Source: Aquanectria penicillioides (taxonomy: Eukaryota > Ascomycota > Sordariomycetes > Hypocreales > Nectriaceae). From it: a stretch of 64,000 nt of DNA. Position 1 is the first letter of the stretch; every line of letters begins with the position of its first letter. The DNA is taken from the NCBI GenBank assembly GCA_003415625.1, contig PYIU01000009.1, forward strand, positions 2,108,001 through 2,172,000. The letters are read 5' to 3'. Shown piece by piece: positions 30,853 through 42,240 of this stretch. The translations under genes and the position numbers were made by a program. The notes below the pieces were generated by a model. The model saw only the letters and a program-made list of their open reading frames with translations. It did not search any database and was not told the DNA's origin.

Positions 30853-32696
30853 ATGATCGCCACCTCCCCACTTCCCATTGAGGGCATCGTCAACCCCGCC
30901 GTCGACGCCGCCGATTGCGTGCCCAAAGAGGCTACCCCTTCCATCGCTCCCTCGCTTACCTACTCGGACGACTCCGATAGTCAGGAGGATGAGCCCGTCA
31001 TCCCTGAGCGCCACCGCCGCGCTTCTACACGTCTGATTGCCCAGAGCGCTCGCGACATCCAGCGTATTACTGGAGAGTCTACTGCCGAATTCGTCGGCCG
31101 CTGCTGTGGCGGCTCTGGAGGCTGCTGCTTGGGCTCTCGCCGTGGTGATGTCGAATATGAGGATGTCACCCTTCCTGAAAACGATGCCTTCAAGTCTCTG
31201 GGCCTCAAGCTCGGCGACATCCCCACTGAGCTGACCGACGTCCTTGAGATGCCTGAGAAGATTGTCTCCTTCACCTCCATACCTAGACCAGCAAGTCTTG
31301 CTCCCGCCGACTCGGGTATCTCTCTGACTGAGACTGCCGAGCCCAACACCAAGTCTGAATATTTGGTTCCTGGTCCTGGCTACGAGGGTGTCGACACTTC
31401 CATCCAGCCTCCTCGATTCGTCCAACCTCACCCTCCTCACCATGTCTACCCCGCTCGCATTCACAACACCCGCGAGCTAACCAAGCTCGGCGCCGAGAAG
31501 CGAACTTATCACTTTGACCTCGACATCACCGACTACCCCCCTGAGGAAATCTTCGATTTCAAGGTTGGTGGTGCCATTGGTATCATGGCCCCAACTGTGA
31601 GATCTCTGTTGTGGATGTTCTCGACGCCCTCATGGTCCCACGCTTCTTGCGGGACAAGCCCGTTCTGATGAAGACCACCAAGGGCCGCTGGCCCACTGTC
31701 TGGGGTGATGACAAGCCTCGTGAGCTCGTCACTACTCGCCGCGATCTTATCACCTGGACCACCGACATCCAGTCCTATGCCCCCACCAAGGGCCTTCTTC
31801 GTGTGTTGGCCGAGCATGCCACTGCTGCCAACGAGAAGAAGATTCTCATGTACCTTTGCTCCAGCGAGGGCTCAAGCGCCTTCTCCGATTTCCGAGGTGG
31901 ACCCCACGTCACCATCTCCCAGATCCTCAACGCCTTCCCTAGCTCTCACCCTCCCCTGGACGAGGTTCTTTCTGTCCTTCAGCCCCTAATGCCCCGCTTC
32001 TACTCGCTGTCCAATGACCCTACTGAGTCGTTCCAGCTCCGGGACCACGCTCAGCGTCGTCTGATTGAGATTGCCGTGACTGTTCACGAGTCAATGGATT
32101 GGCGCCGAGGCTGCCGCACTGGTGTGGGCTCAGGCTTCTTCGAGCGACAGGCGCGCAAGTACCTACGAGCGCAGGCTGCTGGAGAGAAGGCGCCCGAATT
32201 CTACGTGCCCATGTTCAAGGGCCTCATGGCCAACCCCCTGGCTAAGCAGTTCAACTCGGATGGCCCAATGCTCTTGATCGGTGCCGGCGTGGGCATTGCT
32301 CCTTTCCGAGGCTTTGTCCAGCGCCGCTTGAAGCAAGCCAACTGCGCCAACAAGGTGTGGGTTCTTCAGGGCATCCGCGACTCGCTTGTGGACGAGATCT
32401 ACAATGGCGAGTGGGGTGTGCATGAGTCCGAGGTCAAGCGAGTTGTCCAGAGCCGAACCGGCACTGGCCGATACGTCCAGGAGGAGGTGCGTAACCAGGC
32501 GGACCTCGTCTGGTGGATCATCAACTCTCTTGATGGACGTGTCTTTGTGTGTGGCAGCAGCAAGGGCATGGGCGAGGGTGTCGAAGAGGCTCTTTGCGAT
32601 GTGGCCATGGCCAAGGGTAACCTGGGCCGCGAGGAAGCACACAGCTTCTGGCAGCTGAAGAAGGATGAGGGCCGTTACATTGCCGAGACCTGGTAA
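30853..32696 (+). CDS. FAD/NADPH oxidoreductase of FNR/CPR type, frame broken by one base
   Basis: The frame from 30853 runs to about 31590 and the conserved protein continues in the next frame to TAA at 32694-32696. Adding one base gives exactly 615 codons. The break lies at CCCC 31589-31592: conserved sequence is VGGAIGIMAP in one frame and CEISVVDVLDALMVP in the other with nothing between. After it come RPRFYSLS-like MPRFYSLSNDP (FAD binding), then LLIGAGVGIAPFRGFVQRRL (NADPH-binding loop), KVWVLQGIRDSLVDEIY, and VFVCGSSKGMGEGVEEAL. The family resembles the reductase half of cytochrome P450 reductase and sulfite reductase flavoproteins, but I see no flavodoxin (FMN) domain. The N-terminal 220 residues are mostly low-complexity with a cysteine cluster CCGGSGGCC near residue 84. 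The physiological electron acceptor is unknown. Sequencing error or a genuine null allele are both possible; error is more likely because downstream coding quality is perfect. Confidence 0.85.
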
Positions 32697-33680
32697 ACGA
32701 CGGTCTTGACGATACCCCTGCGATCACCCATTGCGCAGGCTGGGACCTGCTTAATGCGAAATATCCTAGGAGAAAAGTGTGTACGAAGGGGGCGATGTAT
32801 ATTGCTAGGTCAACGCGATGTCCAGACCTAGACGAGCCGAGGCAAACTGCTGTAGATGGCTGAGGCGCAAGAAAGAAATAAAGAAACACTGGCATTGCAT
32901 TGCATGGCCAATTGGCCCTTGGAGAGTAAGGAACGGAAAGCATTTTGGGGAAATGGGCATGGCGTTACGGGGTTTTACATGGTCACATATTTCTTTTGAT
33001 CACCATGGGTTTACATGTTTCCAGTATTGTCTCCGTGACATGTGGAAAGCGGTTTTATAGTTCCCTGCACGAAGATGGACAATACCCCTGGCAGCGATTG
33101 AGAAGGACAATGACCGTTGGGGATATTTAGTCCAGAGAAGAGAAGTCAATTGATTTGTTATGAAACCGGAATCGCCTTTTCAAAAAAAAAATTTGTCTCG
33201 CCATATCTGTGATATGAGGACGCCTGGAAAAGAAAACACCTTGTTCTTGTTCTCCTTGTTTGGTTGCATAATCCGACCCATGTTTTGCGAAGCGCTGACA
33301 GCGTCCGAGCGTCAGTCAGCCCACGCTGGTGGGCGAGGCCGCATAGCCGGCAGCTTTGGTGAAGTGCACGCTTTGTTAACTCGCGTTGTGTATTCTTGGT
33401 TGCTCTATTTCGGGTCAATTTGGGCTTCCGTTCGGAATCCTGTTGCCTTTCTGATGTTATCTGTCCTCTCTACCTCTTAGTCCTAGCTGTTGATACCTGG
33501 CAGTAAGCGCGACAAGCAAGGCACACCGGACATCAACAGGCATCTACATTTCATTTAAGCTCGCCTCACCCCCACCTCGCTCTCTCGTGTCATATTTGCA
33601 TCCTTCATTTCTCTTATTTGAAATGATGAGTCTTATTGCATCGCTCTTGTTAAGTTGAGGCAAAGCTCGATTCAACGACA
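32697..33680. other. Intergenic spacer
   Basis: No gene supported; contains the 3' UTR of the reductase and the promoter of the following gene. Confidence 0.5.
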
Positions 33681-35886
33681 ATGACCAAGCTTCGTCCTAT
33701 TCTTTGCCTCTATCGTCGATGCGGCTTATGTCATTTTGACTTGGCCCACGGCGACAAGGTTATCGCTCGTCAGTCACATTTCCCCGTTTCAACCTTCAAT
33801 CGCCTCTAGTTCTTGCTTTCGTAGCCCCTGGTCTCCCGGACATATCGTTGCTAAGTTGGTGGGTTTCTGCAGATAGCTTTTCGCCGCCAAGAGATCGGTA
33901 TCAGATTACAGTCAACTTAGAGAAGCAGTCAACCGATCGCTTGCTCGATTATGACGGACATGATTGGGATAAGCCGACTGATGCGGAAATCATCTTCCTA
34001 GCATGCCCTGATGACATTGGTTGTTGCAACTGGAACATGTCTATCGGATGCCACCTCGATTGTGTGCGCTGGCTGGGGACGGATTTTTCGTGGAGCTTGA
34101 ACCGAGCCATCGAGTATCAATGCGAGCCTCCGGCAGCTGAGATGGAGCGAAGGCGTAAATGGCTACAACTCAGCGCGGCTGTCGCCTTGTGTAAGAGTAA
34201 GAAACTATTGTCAGCTTCGAAGAAAACGTCTCTCCCTTTGGAAATTGGGCTTCATATCGCCGAGTACCTACTCGAATGCTACGCCGTGGCCAAGGTACGA
34301 AGTTACTGGACGCAGCAGCAAGCCTCAAGAGATTGCCAGGCGAGTCTCCGAGGCGACGTATGGGGTCAATTCGTCGACTTTGAGGGCACAAGGTATGTTG
34401 CGTCGCTCAGCAATAAGCGAGGGAAAGGCGACTACCGACTGTTGTTCTCTCCACGCGCATCCAGAAAGATTGATATGATGTATGTGGCAAAAAGCCATGT
34501 CGGCGTCACAGATATAATATTTACCGATACGGCAAACCCTGCGGAAGTTCAGCCATCCCTAGGAGTATGGTGGAGCACCATACCACTCGACATGACGGAC
34601 ATGGCGAAACAGCCGGCTCCTTTTTCGAAATGGCGGAAGGCTATACCCTTAGCTGGGGGATCTAAACATTCCGCGGATATAATTATCGAAGGCGACAGTG
34701 ATGTGGGTCGTTGGAAACCGCTGATATATTCATCGACTAACGTAGTGGAACTATACAGCGTTTCAAACTCCGCGATGTAATGCGGGAGAGCCAAACCCAC
34801 GCAGCGTGGGACGTCCCTCAAGTTAGAATACCTCGAGTTGTATTATTTGACGAACAGCATGCTCCTCCAGACTTTAAGGGCTCGTTTATGGAGTCATTTG
34901 TATGCAATGCCGGGTCGGCGACTGGGATTTCCGTATGTTGGGCGGACTACTTGGTGAGTATCCACGCACATGCGGCTGGTGAGGGCTTGTCCTTTTACAA
35001 CATGATCAGTGAGCGCCGGGCGGCATGGTTATTCATGCCACTTGACGAGGGTGAAAAAATAACACACATTTGGAAACGAGCCGGTCCTCGTCGAAGAAAC
35101 CAGGCTGTTGTGGTAAGAGATTTGTCAAGTCTTGCTACGAGAGAATTATGCTAACATGCCGGCACCTGATAGTTTCAAACAACCGGTGGCAGGACTATAC
35201 TGATGGGCCTCTGGGCTCAACAGCACCGTGTTTCTACGAGATTCTTCGCTTTCAACCGCGGACGGTGTCTACAACTAATCGATAGACCGGCAGCGGAGCC
35301 AAGCCGCATATTTTATTCTTCGCGCCGGCAGGGTGGGCGGTTCGCCTGGATGGGCTTCGAAAGCCCGGAGCCTCCCAAGCATCGAAGAGGCCTCGGGCTA
35401 CCGATGCCATTTAACGGGGAGATTGACTCTTTCAGCGATGAGTACTTTTTCAGCTGCGTCAAGCTGGATGACGTGGTTGAAATTACGGCCTGCGAGCTGG
35501 ACGGAGGCTCCGAGGTTGCTGGCTTAATACTAGGCTACGCAAACGGGCATCGGGAGAGCGTGGGACAAGTGCGGCTGGACAGGCTGAGGGCACCGCTGCA
35601 AGTCGGAGACGAGGCGATCACGATGGAACTCGGCTTCAGGAAAAGAGAAGAACTACATCCATATGTGGCAGCGGTGAGGGTGACGGGCCAATCGGGTGGT
35701 GCTGGGACGTGGGATTCAGACTGGGAGGACGATTTCGAAAGCGTCCTGGTTGTGTCGTTCCGCGAGCACCTGGAGTGGTGGTGGTCTCGCCGACAATGCA
35801 GGCTGTCTCACCGGGGACAGTGGAGCCCGGAGGCGTGCGAGACGCACTCGGAGTTTCAATTCTCAATGTTTGGGCCGACGAATTAA
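33681..35886 (+). CDS. Unrecognised fungal protein with N-terminal Cys/His motif
   Basis: My model has four exons, 33681-33768, 33873-34702, 34759-35112 and 35173-35886 (introns 104, 56 and 60 nt with CTAAC-like branch sites), giving 661 aa. Each join keeps the frame open, whereas unspliced frames stop. The N-terminus has LCLYRRCGLCHFDLAHGDKV, a CxxC pair followed later by CPDDIGCCNW and CHLDC, which looks like a small zinc-binding module. At about residues 165-185 SLPLEIGLHIAEYLLECYAV is reminiscent of a minimal F-box. The rest (Trp/Phe-rich: WFVD-like GQFVDFEGTRYVASLSN, SFMESFVCNAGSATGI, TTGGRTILMGLWAQQH) resembles large lineage-specific ascomycete families of unknown function, with no catalytic motif. 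The first exon is less certain than the rest; an in-frame start inside exon 2 is possible. Confidence 0.72.
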
Positions 35887-37185
35887 GAAATGTTGCGATG
35901 CGAAGAGGCGTTAGGAGTTGGGATTTGGGATTTGGGACATTGACAGGGGCAGTCGTTATTAGGCAAATGTACATGTGAGCGTGAGCGTCTGTATGCAGTA
36001 CATATGTAAGTAGTCTACATACCTACATAGGTTCGTAGTTAGTTGAACTATGCCCCTCATGGCACTATCGATGTTGCATCCGCCAAGACTTGGCACGACG
36101 GCACGAAGGCTCAGGCACGAAGGGTGGTTGGTTGGTGGGGGGGGCCATTCGGAACTGGAAAAACGTGGGAGCTTTTGGGGTGTGACGTAGGGGAACGAAA
36201 AAAAAAAAAAAAAAAAAAACAGATTCACCACCACTTGATGATGGCGTCGGAGACATTTTTCTCTCCATCGGCACATCTTTGGCTCCGGGATGTGGAAAGT
36301 GGCCGGCAGGCAGGTCAGCAACAGGGAGGGGGAGGGATAAATGAGTTGGTTGTTGGCGTTGGCGTTGGTTGATAATCTAGACAGGCGTCGTTGCACTTCA
36401 AAGCTGAATCAGCTGCGTGTAATCTGTAGCGCGCGGTGATCGGATAAACTAAAAGTGGGGAGCGGCGGGTTTCCAATACACGCGCGCGGGACCACGAAAA
36501 GGCTCTGAAAAGAGGTGTGTCGAGAGGCAAGAGACGGAGACAGGCAGGTGGAGGGGTGGGGCCGCGCGGGGATGGAGACAGGACAAGCAAGGGGGGGGGA
36601 AGGAGGGACGGGCGTCGGCGTCAATGGGGACCGGGGCGGCGGCGGGCACAAGCACGGCAAGTCAACAACCACCACGGCAAAGGAGACTTGATAGCAGCAA
36701 GGTGAGGCCACGCGCTATTTGGCGTGGCCCTATCATGATGCCTCTGCCGGGACGAGCTGCGAGTAAGGCGGTCCGCTCTAGTTCCGGCTTCCGGCAGCAG
36801 CCTTCTCGATAGACGGCGCCCATTGGGCGAGAGCTTGTGCGAGATACCGGACTGGGGACACGATGGCCGCGGGGGAACACGAGCGCGAGCACACACACAC
36901 ACATCGCGGAAGGGCCCAACAATGTGCGGGCTAAGGCTCTAGTTCTGGTAGCGAGCAGGACGTTGAGGAAGCGGTCTACAAAGGTCGACGGTACCCTGTG
37001 CGGTGCAGGCGACGAGGTCGATCCATGGATGGTGCCATGTCTGGCATGGATAGTAGTGGGGTTGAAGGCCGTGTTTGGAGGGGCACAGGCAAAGAGAGAG
37101 GGAGAGCAACGAGAGCATAGCGGAGAGAGAGAGGGGGGGGGGGCGGAGGGGCAATCGCAATGGGTGGTCCGTGGTCGTCACCGTA

Positions 37186-37216
<31 letters not shown>

Positions 37217-39324
37217 CCGGAGCTGGGGAGTTGAGCTTTCGGTGGTTGGTCTTTTTTCGGCTTGGCCTAGTCTGCGTCGTTGGTTTCACTGACAGTGGGA
37301 GGGAAAAAAAAAAAAGGGAGACCTAACGCCTCCGGCCAGCAAGGTTAGTTGTGTGGAGGGTGTATATCCGGAGAGTGGCCGTAGTGCTCTCATTAGTTGC
37401 AGCTTTGTTTACTACTATGTCCTATCTATCATGCGACGCACCAGCATTGGATTTATCATCAGCATCGTTAAGGCTAGGAAGGATAGGGGGGGCGAAACTA
37501 CGTCCAACGCAGCCATCACCCTAGAATTGTTCAACATTTGCGGCTCTTTCTGTTTTGGAGTGAGTCTGATCTCGATGAGGGGGACCCCTGGTTGTGCTGC
37601 TACGTACAGGCATTGTGGTTTAGGAAAATACCGAAGTCAATTGAGTGACAGAGTCGGGAACCCCCCATGGCCAGCCACTATTCCGAATTTCCGGGCTGAC
37701 TAGGCGTTCAAGTACCCTTTTTCTTCCTTACACTTCTCCAACACGAGGCTTCTGGTTCGGAAATATGGAAAGCCCAAGCACCCAAACTCTGATAAAAATG
37801 ATGCCATGTCTGATGCCATGCATAAAGGCAATGCCATCAACAGATATGATGCCTGAACAAAACAGAGAAAATTACATGCAAGCTCCAGGGTAGCATCAAA
37901 TGTGGCCCTCGGGATCTCGCATTCGTTCCTCTTCCTAAACTACTCCTCCTCCTCCCCCCGTCGAGGTCGGCGATGGGGCAGCATGGGTGGAGATGGGACG
38001 CAAAAGCTTGGGCGCCCCGCCGCCATGAGCGCACCGGGCACGATAAAATTGTAGACATGGTAGAGAAAACGGGTCCCAGACCCGCTTATAAATCCTTACG
38101 AAGCGTTTTGGATCGGGGAACGCTTGGGTGGTGCTATTGCTGGTATTGCGTATTTGCGCCCCGTTGGAGGGAGGGACCTCGGGGCCGGAGCTTCGAGGCC
38201 TCGGAGTGGTTGTGCTTCCGAAGCCAGATCTCCGTCCGCAGTTCCCCCTCCATTCATCCTTCCATTCATCTCTTGGACTGGACCGGACCCCCTCCCCCAC
38301 AGACGTGATGGATCATTCATGGCATGGCATGGATTTGGAGCTTCAGGGGAAGGGTTTGGTTGAGGTCATTGGCTGTGGTTTTCGCTCGGGCAGCTCTGCC
38401 GCACTTTGCGGTACGAAGCGAAGCGAGGCGAGCATGTTGTGTCTTGGGACTCTTGGGGAACCCTTGACAGAGAGTTGCTGCTGCTCCCCTTGTATCCTTG
38501 TGTCAGGTCCCTGGTCGGATTGGCAATCAAGGCTTAAACAGCGCCCCCTTCCCCCTCCTTGCTGTACGAATGTGAGTCTCGCTCCCGAGTTGTTAACCGC
38601 GCGCGACGGAGGGCAGGCATTAGTCAAGCTTGTCTCCGTGGGGTGCTCTGTGGAATCGAGAGAGGGAATGACGAGATCGAGGCCCAGCTGGTCGTCCCTG
38701 CCTACCTGAGTTTTTAAAAATGAGTCCCTACTGGACTGTACCAACCGAGTCCTTCCCGGCAATTGCGCATTACAGCATCCTTACGATGGACGGCGTCCAT
38801 GTCGCTGCCTTCTTCCACGAGCTTCTTCGGGAACGATGCAACCAGCGGGCGGGTTGCTGGATTGGAAGTGGAGCGGCGCGGCGTTATGTGGGCCGGAGCC
38901 GGAACAAGCGATGGATTGCGGTTGGCGGTGGCGGTGGTGTGCAGGAGTCTCCGATGTAATGGTGGAGCCGGGCGTGTGGTTCCTCGCGCGCTGTCTAACT
39001 AATGCTGAGAAACCAAGATGCAAACTTGATCAAGTGGGCGCAACAAGGGGATCCACGTCGACGACCAAGCACCTAACTACCTAGGTACCTGTGTCTGTCC
39101 AACAACCCATTGGGAGAGGGGGCGGGGGCTGGTCTGGTCGAAGGGGAGACATTGGCACAGAGAGACTGACCGTCTGTCTCATGCGCATTATAAAGAGCTC
39201 GTCGTGTTCCCTCTTGTTGTTGATTCCCTCCCCTCACTACCCACCTACACTTCCAACAACTCTACCACTCCACACACTTTCCACTACACTACAAACAAGA
39301 CTCTTTCGTCTCCAAACCGTCGCA
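35887..39324. other. 3.4-kb intergenic region, repeat-rich, with the nitroreductase promoter
   Basis: No supported gene. It contains A-runs at about 36199-36219, GGTCGT hexanucleotide repeats at about 37180-37216 and G-runs near 36590 and 37132-37142. TACC/CCTAGG motifs lie near 36015 and 39072. A TATAAAG and CT/CA-rich leader lie immediately upstream of the nitroreductase. Confidence 0.55.
39189..39195 (+). promoter_or_regulatory. TATA box of the nitroreductase gene
   Basis: TATAAAG stands 130 bp upstream of the start codon and is followed by a C/T-rich initiator-type tract with CCACTACACTACAAAC, a standard layout for strongly expressed fungal genes. Confidence 0.6.
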
Positions 39325-39942
39325 ATGGCCTCCAAGATCACCGCCGACCTCCTCATCCAGCTGGCCAAGAACCGCCGCTCCTACTACCCCCTGACCAAGG
39401 ACCTCCCCGTCACCAAGGAGCGCATCCAGCAGATCGTCAACGACGCCACCCTCCAGACCCCCTCCTCCTTCAACAACCAGTCCAACCGCGTCGCCGTCCT
39501 CTTCGGCGCCGAGCACGAGAAGCTCTGGGAGATCACCAAGGAGACCCTCAAGGCCATCGTCCCCGAGGACGCCTACGCCGCCACCGAGCAGAAGCTCAAC
39601 ATGTTCAAGGGCGCCGCCGGCACCGTCCTCTTCTTCGCCGACCAGACCGTCGTCGAGGACTTCCAGGCCAAGTTCGCCCCCTACGCCGACCGCTTCCCCC
39701 ACTGGGCCGGCCAGTCCGCCGCCATCCAGGAGTACATCACCTGGACCGCCCTCGAGGCTGAGGGTCTCGGCGCCAACCTCCAGCACTACAACCCCCTCAT
39801 CGACGAGAAGGTCCAGGCTGAGTGGAAGCTCCCCGCCACCTGGAAGCTCGACGCCCAGCTCGTCTTCGGCGGCAAGACCGGCGAGGCTGGCGAGAAGGCT
39901 TTCGCTCCCCTCGAGGACCGCGTCAAGGTCTTCGGTGCTTGA
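39325..39942 (+). CDS. Nitroreductase-family oxidoreductase (Frm2/Hbn1 type)
   Basis: Intronless, 205 aa, the usual length. Starts at CGCAATGGCC, a good Kozak context; the frame is open further upstream but that part is leader. The sequence NRRSYYPLTKDLPVTKERI, then ATLQTPSSFNNQSNRVAVLF, KGAAGTVLFFADQTVVEDF and WTALEAEGLGANLQHYNP are characteristic of the fungal Frm2/Hbn1-like FMN-dependent nitroreductases, linked in yeast to oxidative stress and fatty-acid signalling. Codon use is extremely biased to GCC, CTC, AAG and GAG, unlike its neighbours, which predicts very high expression. A long antisense frame results from this bias and is not a gene. Substrate not deducible. Confidence 0.93.
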   Translation: MASKITADLLIQLAKNRRSYYPLTKDLPVTKERIQQIVNDATLQTPSSFNNQSNRVAVLFGAEHEKLWEITKETLKAIVPEDAYAATEQKLNMFKGAAGTVLFFADQTVVEDFQAKFAPYADRFPHWAGQSAAIQEYITWTALEAEGLGANLQHYNPLIDEKVQAEWKLPATWKLDAQLVFGGKTGEAGEKAFAPLEDRVKVFGA

Positions 39943-40449
39943 ATTGAAGAGCAGCCAAAGCTATGAAATATAAAGGGAAAGAAAGAAAACCTCCAATTAC
40001 GAAACATGACATGACCAAAAATGTCTATTTTTGGAAATAGATAGGCAATATATATACACATACGATCCACAGTATGCTGCATTTGGGCGGAGTTGAAAGC
40101 GCGTGGGCCATTGAGTCCTTGGAACTTTAGAAATATACACAAACAAATATAAATCTTGACCAAAACTTTGGGCATTGTGCCATTTTCTCATTTATTCAAT
40201 TGAGTGAAATTTGTAAACCCCAAAAGAGTAAACAATTGGTTGAAATTCGACGCCTATCCATGCGAACCTCATATCCGACTGAGCCAATTCATCTCGAGAG
40301 CATATGTATAATGGCCGTCAGTATGACCAACACTGGCATTGTTTTCCCACATGTCAAGGTATCTCCCCCTCTTAAACTATCGAACCTGTATGTAACAGTA
40401 TGTACCCCACTTTATCTGTTATTGTATAGGTAGTGTATGCTTTTTGTCA
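39943..40449. other. Convergent 3' spacer
   Basis: AT-rich 3' UTR sequence of the nitroreductase and PSD1, with TATATATACA near 40050; no gene. Confidence 0.55.
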
Positions 40450-42240
40450 TTACTCCTCTTCAATTATGCGACCCAGGGGTTGTCCCATCCGAACCGTCTG
40501 TCCCTTCTGTACCGCCCATGCCCATCCCTTGGGCTTGTTCTCCTGATCCTTCTTTTCGGCCGGCGCCTCAAATACGAGGACAATGGTGCTGCCGAGCTGG
40601 AACCCACCCATTTCCTCACCACGTCGTAGGGCGTGGCCTCGAAGGACAGTGCTGGCCGTTTCATATGTCGCCTCGGCGAATCCCAAGTACGGCTCGCCTC
40701 GCTTGGTAGCTTCCTCCGCAGCCAAGTCCGCCGCAGTGTCTGTCAGCAGGCTGTTGGTTCGCAGTTCTCGGTCAAAGTTGATCTTGATGGAGCCCACGTT
40801 GGTAGCTCCCACGGGAATATAGCTGAAGAAGCCCCATCGCCAGCGGCCCAAAAGTACAACTCGCTCGTTAAGGGTGAAGAGACCGGGAAGGGTTCGCTGG
40901 AGGTAGGGAGACACGCTGTAAAGTTCGCCGGCAAAGTGACGCCGTCGCTCGACAACCCAGTTGGCGGGTGAGTGGAATCGATGGTAATCCCCAGGGGCTA
41001 GATAGATGACGGCATAGTATAGAGAGGTGGTCTTGTCGGGTCGTAGCATGTCGTGCCACGGTCGCTCAGCCAGGGCTAGCTCAGCACCAACTTCGGATTC
41101 AACACGGGGCGAGGCAGGGATAGATTCGTCAGTGGTGGCGCCATGCTTGGCATCGGAGCTGCCAGAGAGGAGATCGGGGAGTGTATAAGAGATGCCATTG
41201 ACCCTAGCAAAATCCTCGTCCTGCTTAACTAGCTCTTCGTCCTTGGAGAGCTCAGGAAGAATTCGACTAGACTCGAGAGAGGATGCTCCAGAAGAAGTAC
41301 CGGTGATGCTGGGAGTGGGAGTGTTCTTTCCAAGGAGAGCGTCAATGCTGTAGGTCATGCCCTTGACTTGCTCAATATCACCGCCTTGAATCTGTCCAAA
41401 TTGAAGAACTTTGCCATCGGACGGGCAGAGGAGAACGTTGGGGTGAGGATCGAGAGGACGAGCGCCGGGTTTGAGGGTTCGATAGAAGAAGGAGGCGAGG
41501 TTAGGATAGACATGAAGATCCGGTTCAGCGACCTCTTCGAGGCTGTTGGATGGTTAGCAGATCGTCGCCATGAGGGCAAGGATACAGGGGTGAGAGCATA
41601 CTTGACGCCAAAGACATAGGAGTAGAGCCGGAAGCCGGGGACTCGGAGGTAGTAAGGGACGGTGAGTTCATTGAATCTGCCCCAAAGCCGAGAAATGGCC
41701 TTGAGAGGCAGAGTGGACATAACCTGGACTTGCCTGATATTGGGTCAGCATTGAGGTTGTCGGTGAAGGGCATAAAAAAAAAACGAGACAGGATAGGGGG
41801 TCGCGTGAGCAGGGCATTGGGGGAAAAGCGTACCATGGTCCATCGGGACGGATCCTGGGGCGAGGTTTGGGAAGTCCTCCGTTGCTGAAGTCGCCCTGCA
41901 GCTCACGCTGCTTCTCCTGCTCCCGGCTGGAGACCTTATAGAACTGGACGAGACCAAGGAAGCCGATACCTAGACCGACAGGGATCTGGTACCATTGGAT
42001 CTTGGTGTTGCGCATGGCCTCACCGAGGCGTTGGGAGAAGCGAGGTCTCTTGCCCGAATTGGAAGCAAAGTTGCGGATGGAGGCGGCGGGAGAGGTTGAC
42101 GGCCGTTGCAGGCATCGCGATCGGGCGTGGTTCAGGACGGAGGGTCGAGTAGCGGCACAGTTGGTGCAGCGGCCTTGAATTGAGTAGCGGAACATGTGAC
42201 TCTTGAGCTGGGTCGAGCCAGCGCCGAGGGACATGGCCAT
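40450..42240 (-). CDS. psd1: Mitochondrial phosphatidylserine decarboxylase
   Basis: Exons 42240-41834, 41733-41602 and 41542-40450 (introns 100 and 59 nt), 543 aa. The start is the ATG at 42240 (MAMSLGAG); a further upstream open codon is GTG, not ATG. Residues 1-75 are a basic, Ser/Arg-rich mitochondrial presequence (PSVLNHARSRCLQRPS...), followed by a membrane segment WYQIPVGLGIGFLGLVQFYK. Conserved blocks are RLWGRFNELTVPYYLR, RPLDPHPNVLLCPSDGKV, YLAPGDYHRFHSPANW and GGFQLGSTIVLVFEAP. The LGST motif (residues 496-499) is the self-cleavage site where Ser498 becomes the pyruvoyl group; the Asp and His in the two preceding blocks are the expected helpers. The enzyme makes phosphatidylethanolamine from phosphatidylserine in the inner membrane. 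A Ser/Thr-rich insert at residues about 240-320 is longer than in yeast. Confidence 0.95.

Noticed and set aside
39289..39786. 165-codon antisense open frame over the nitroreductase
   Set aside because: Caused by extreme GCC/CTC/AAG codon bias on the plus strand; composition is Gly/Val/Leu/Glu nonsense.
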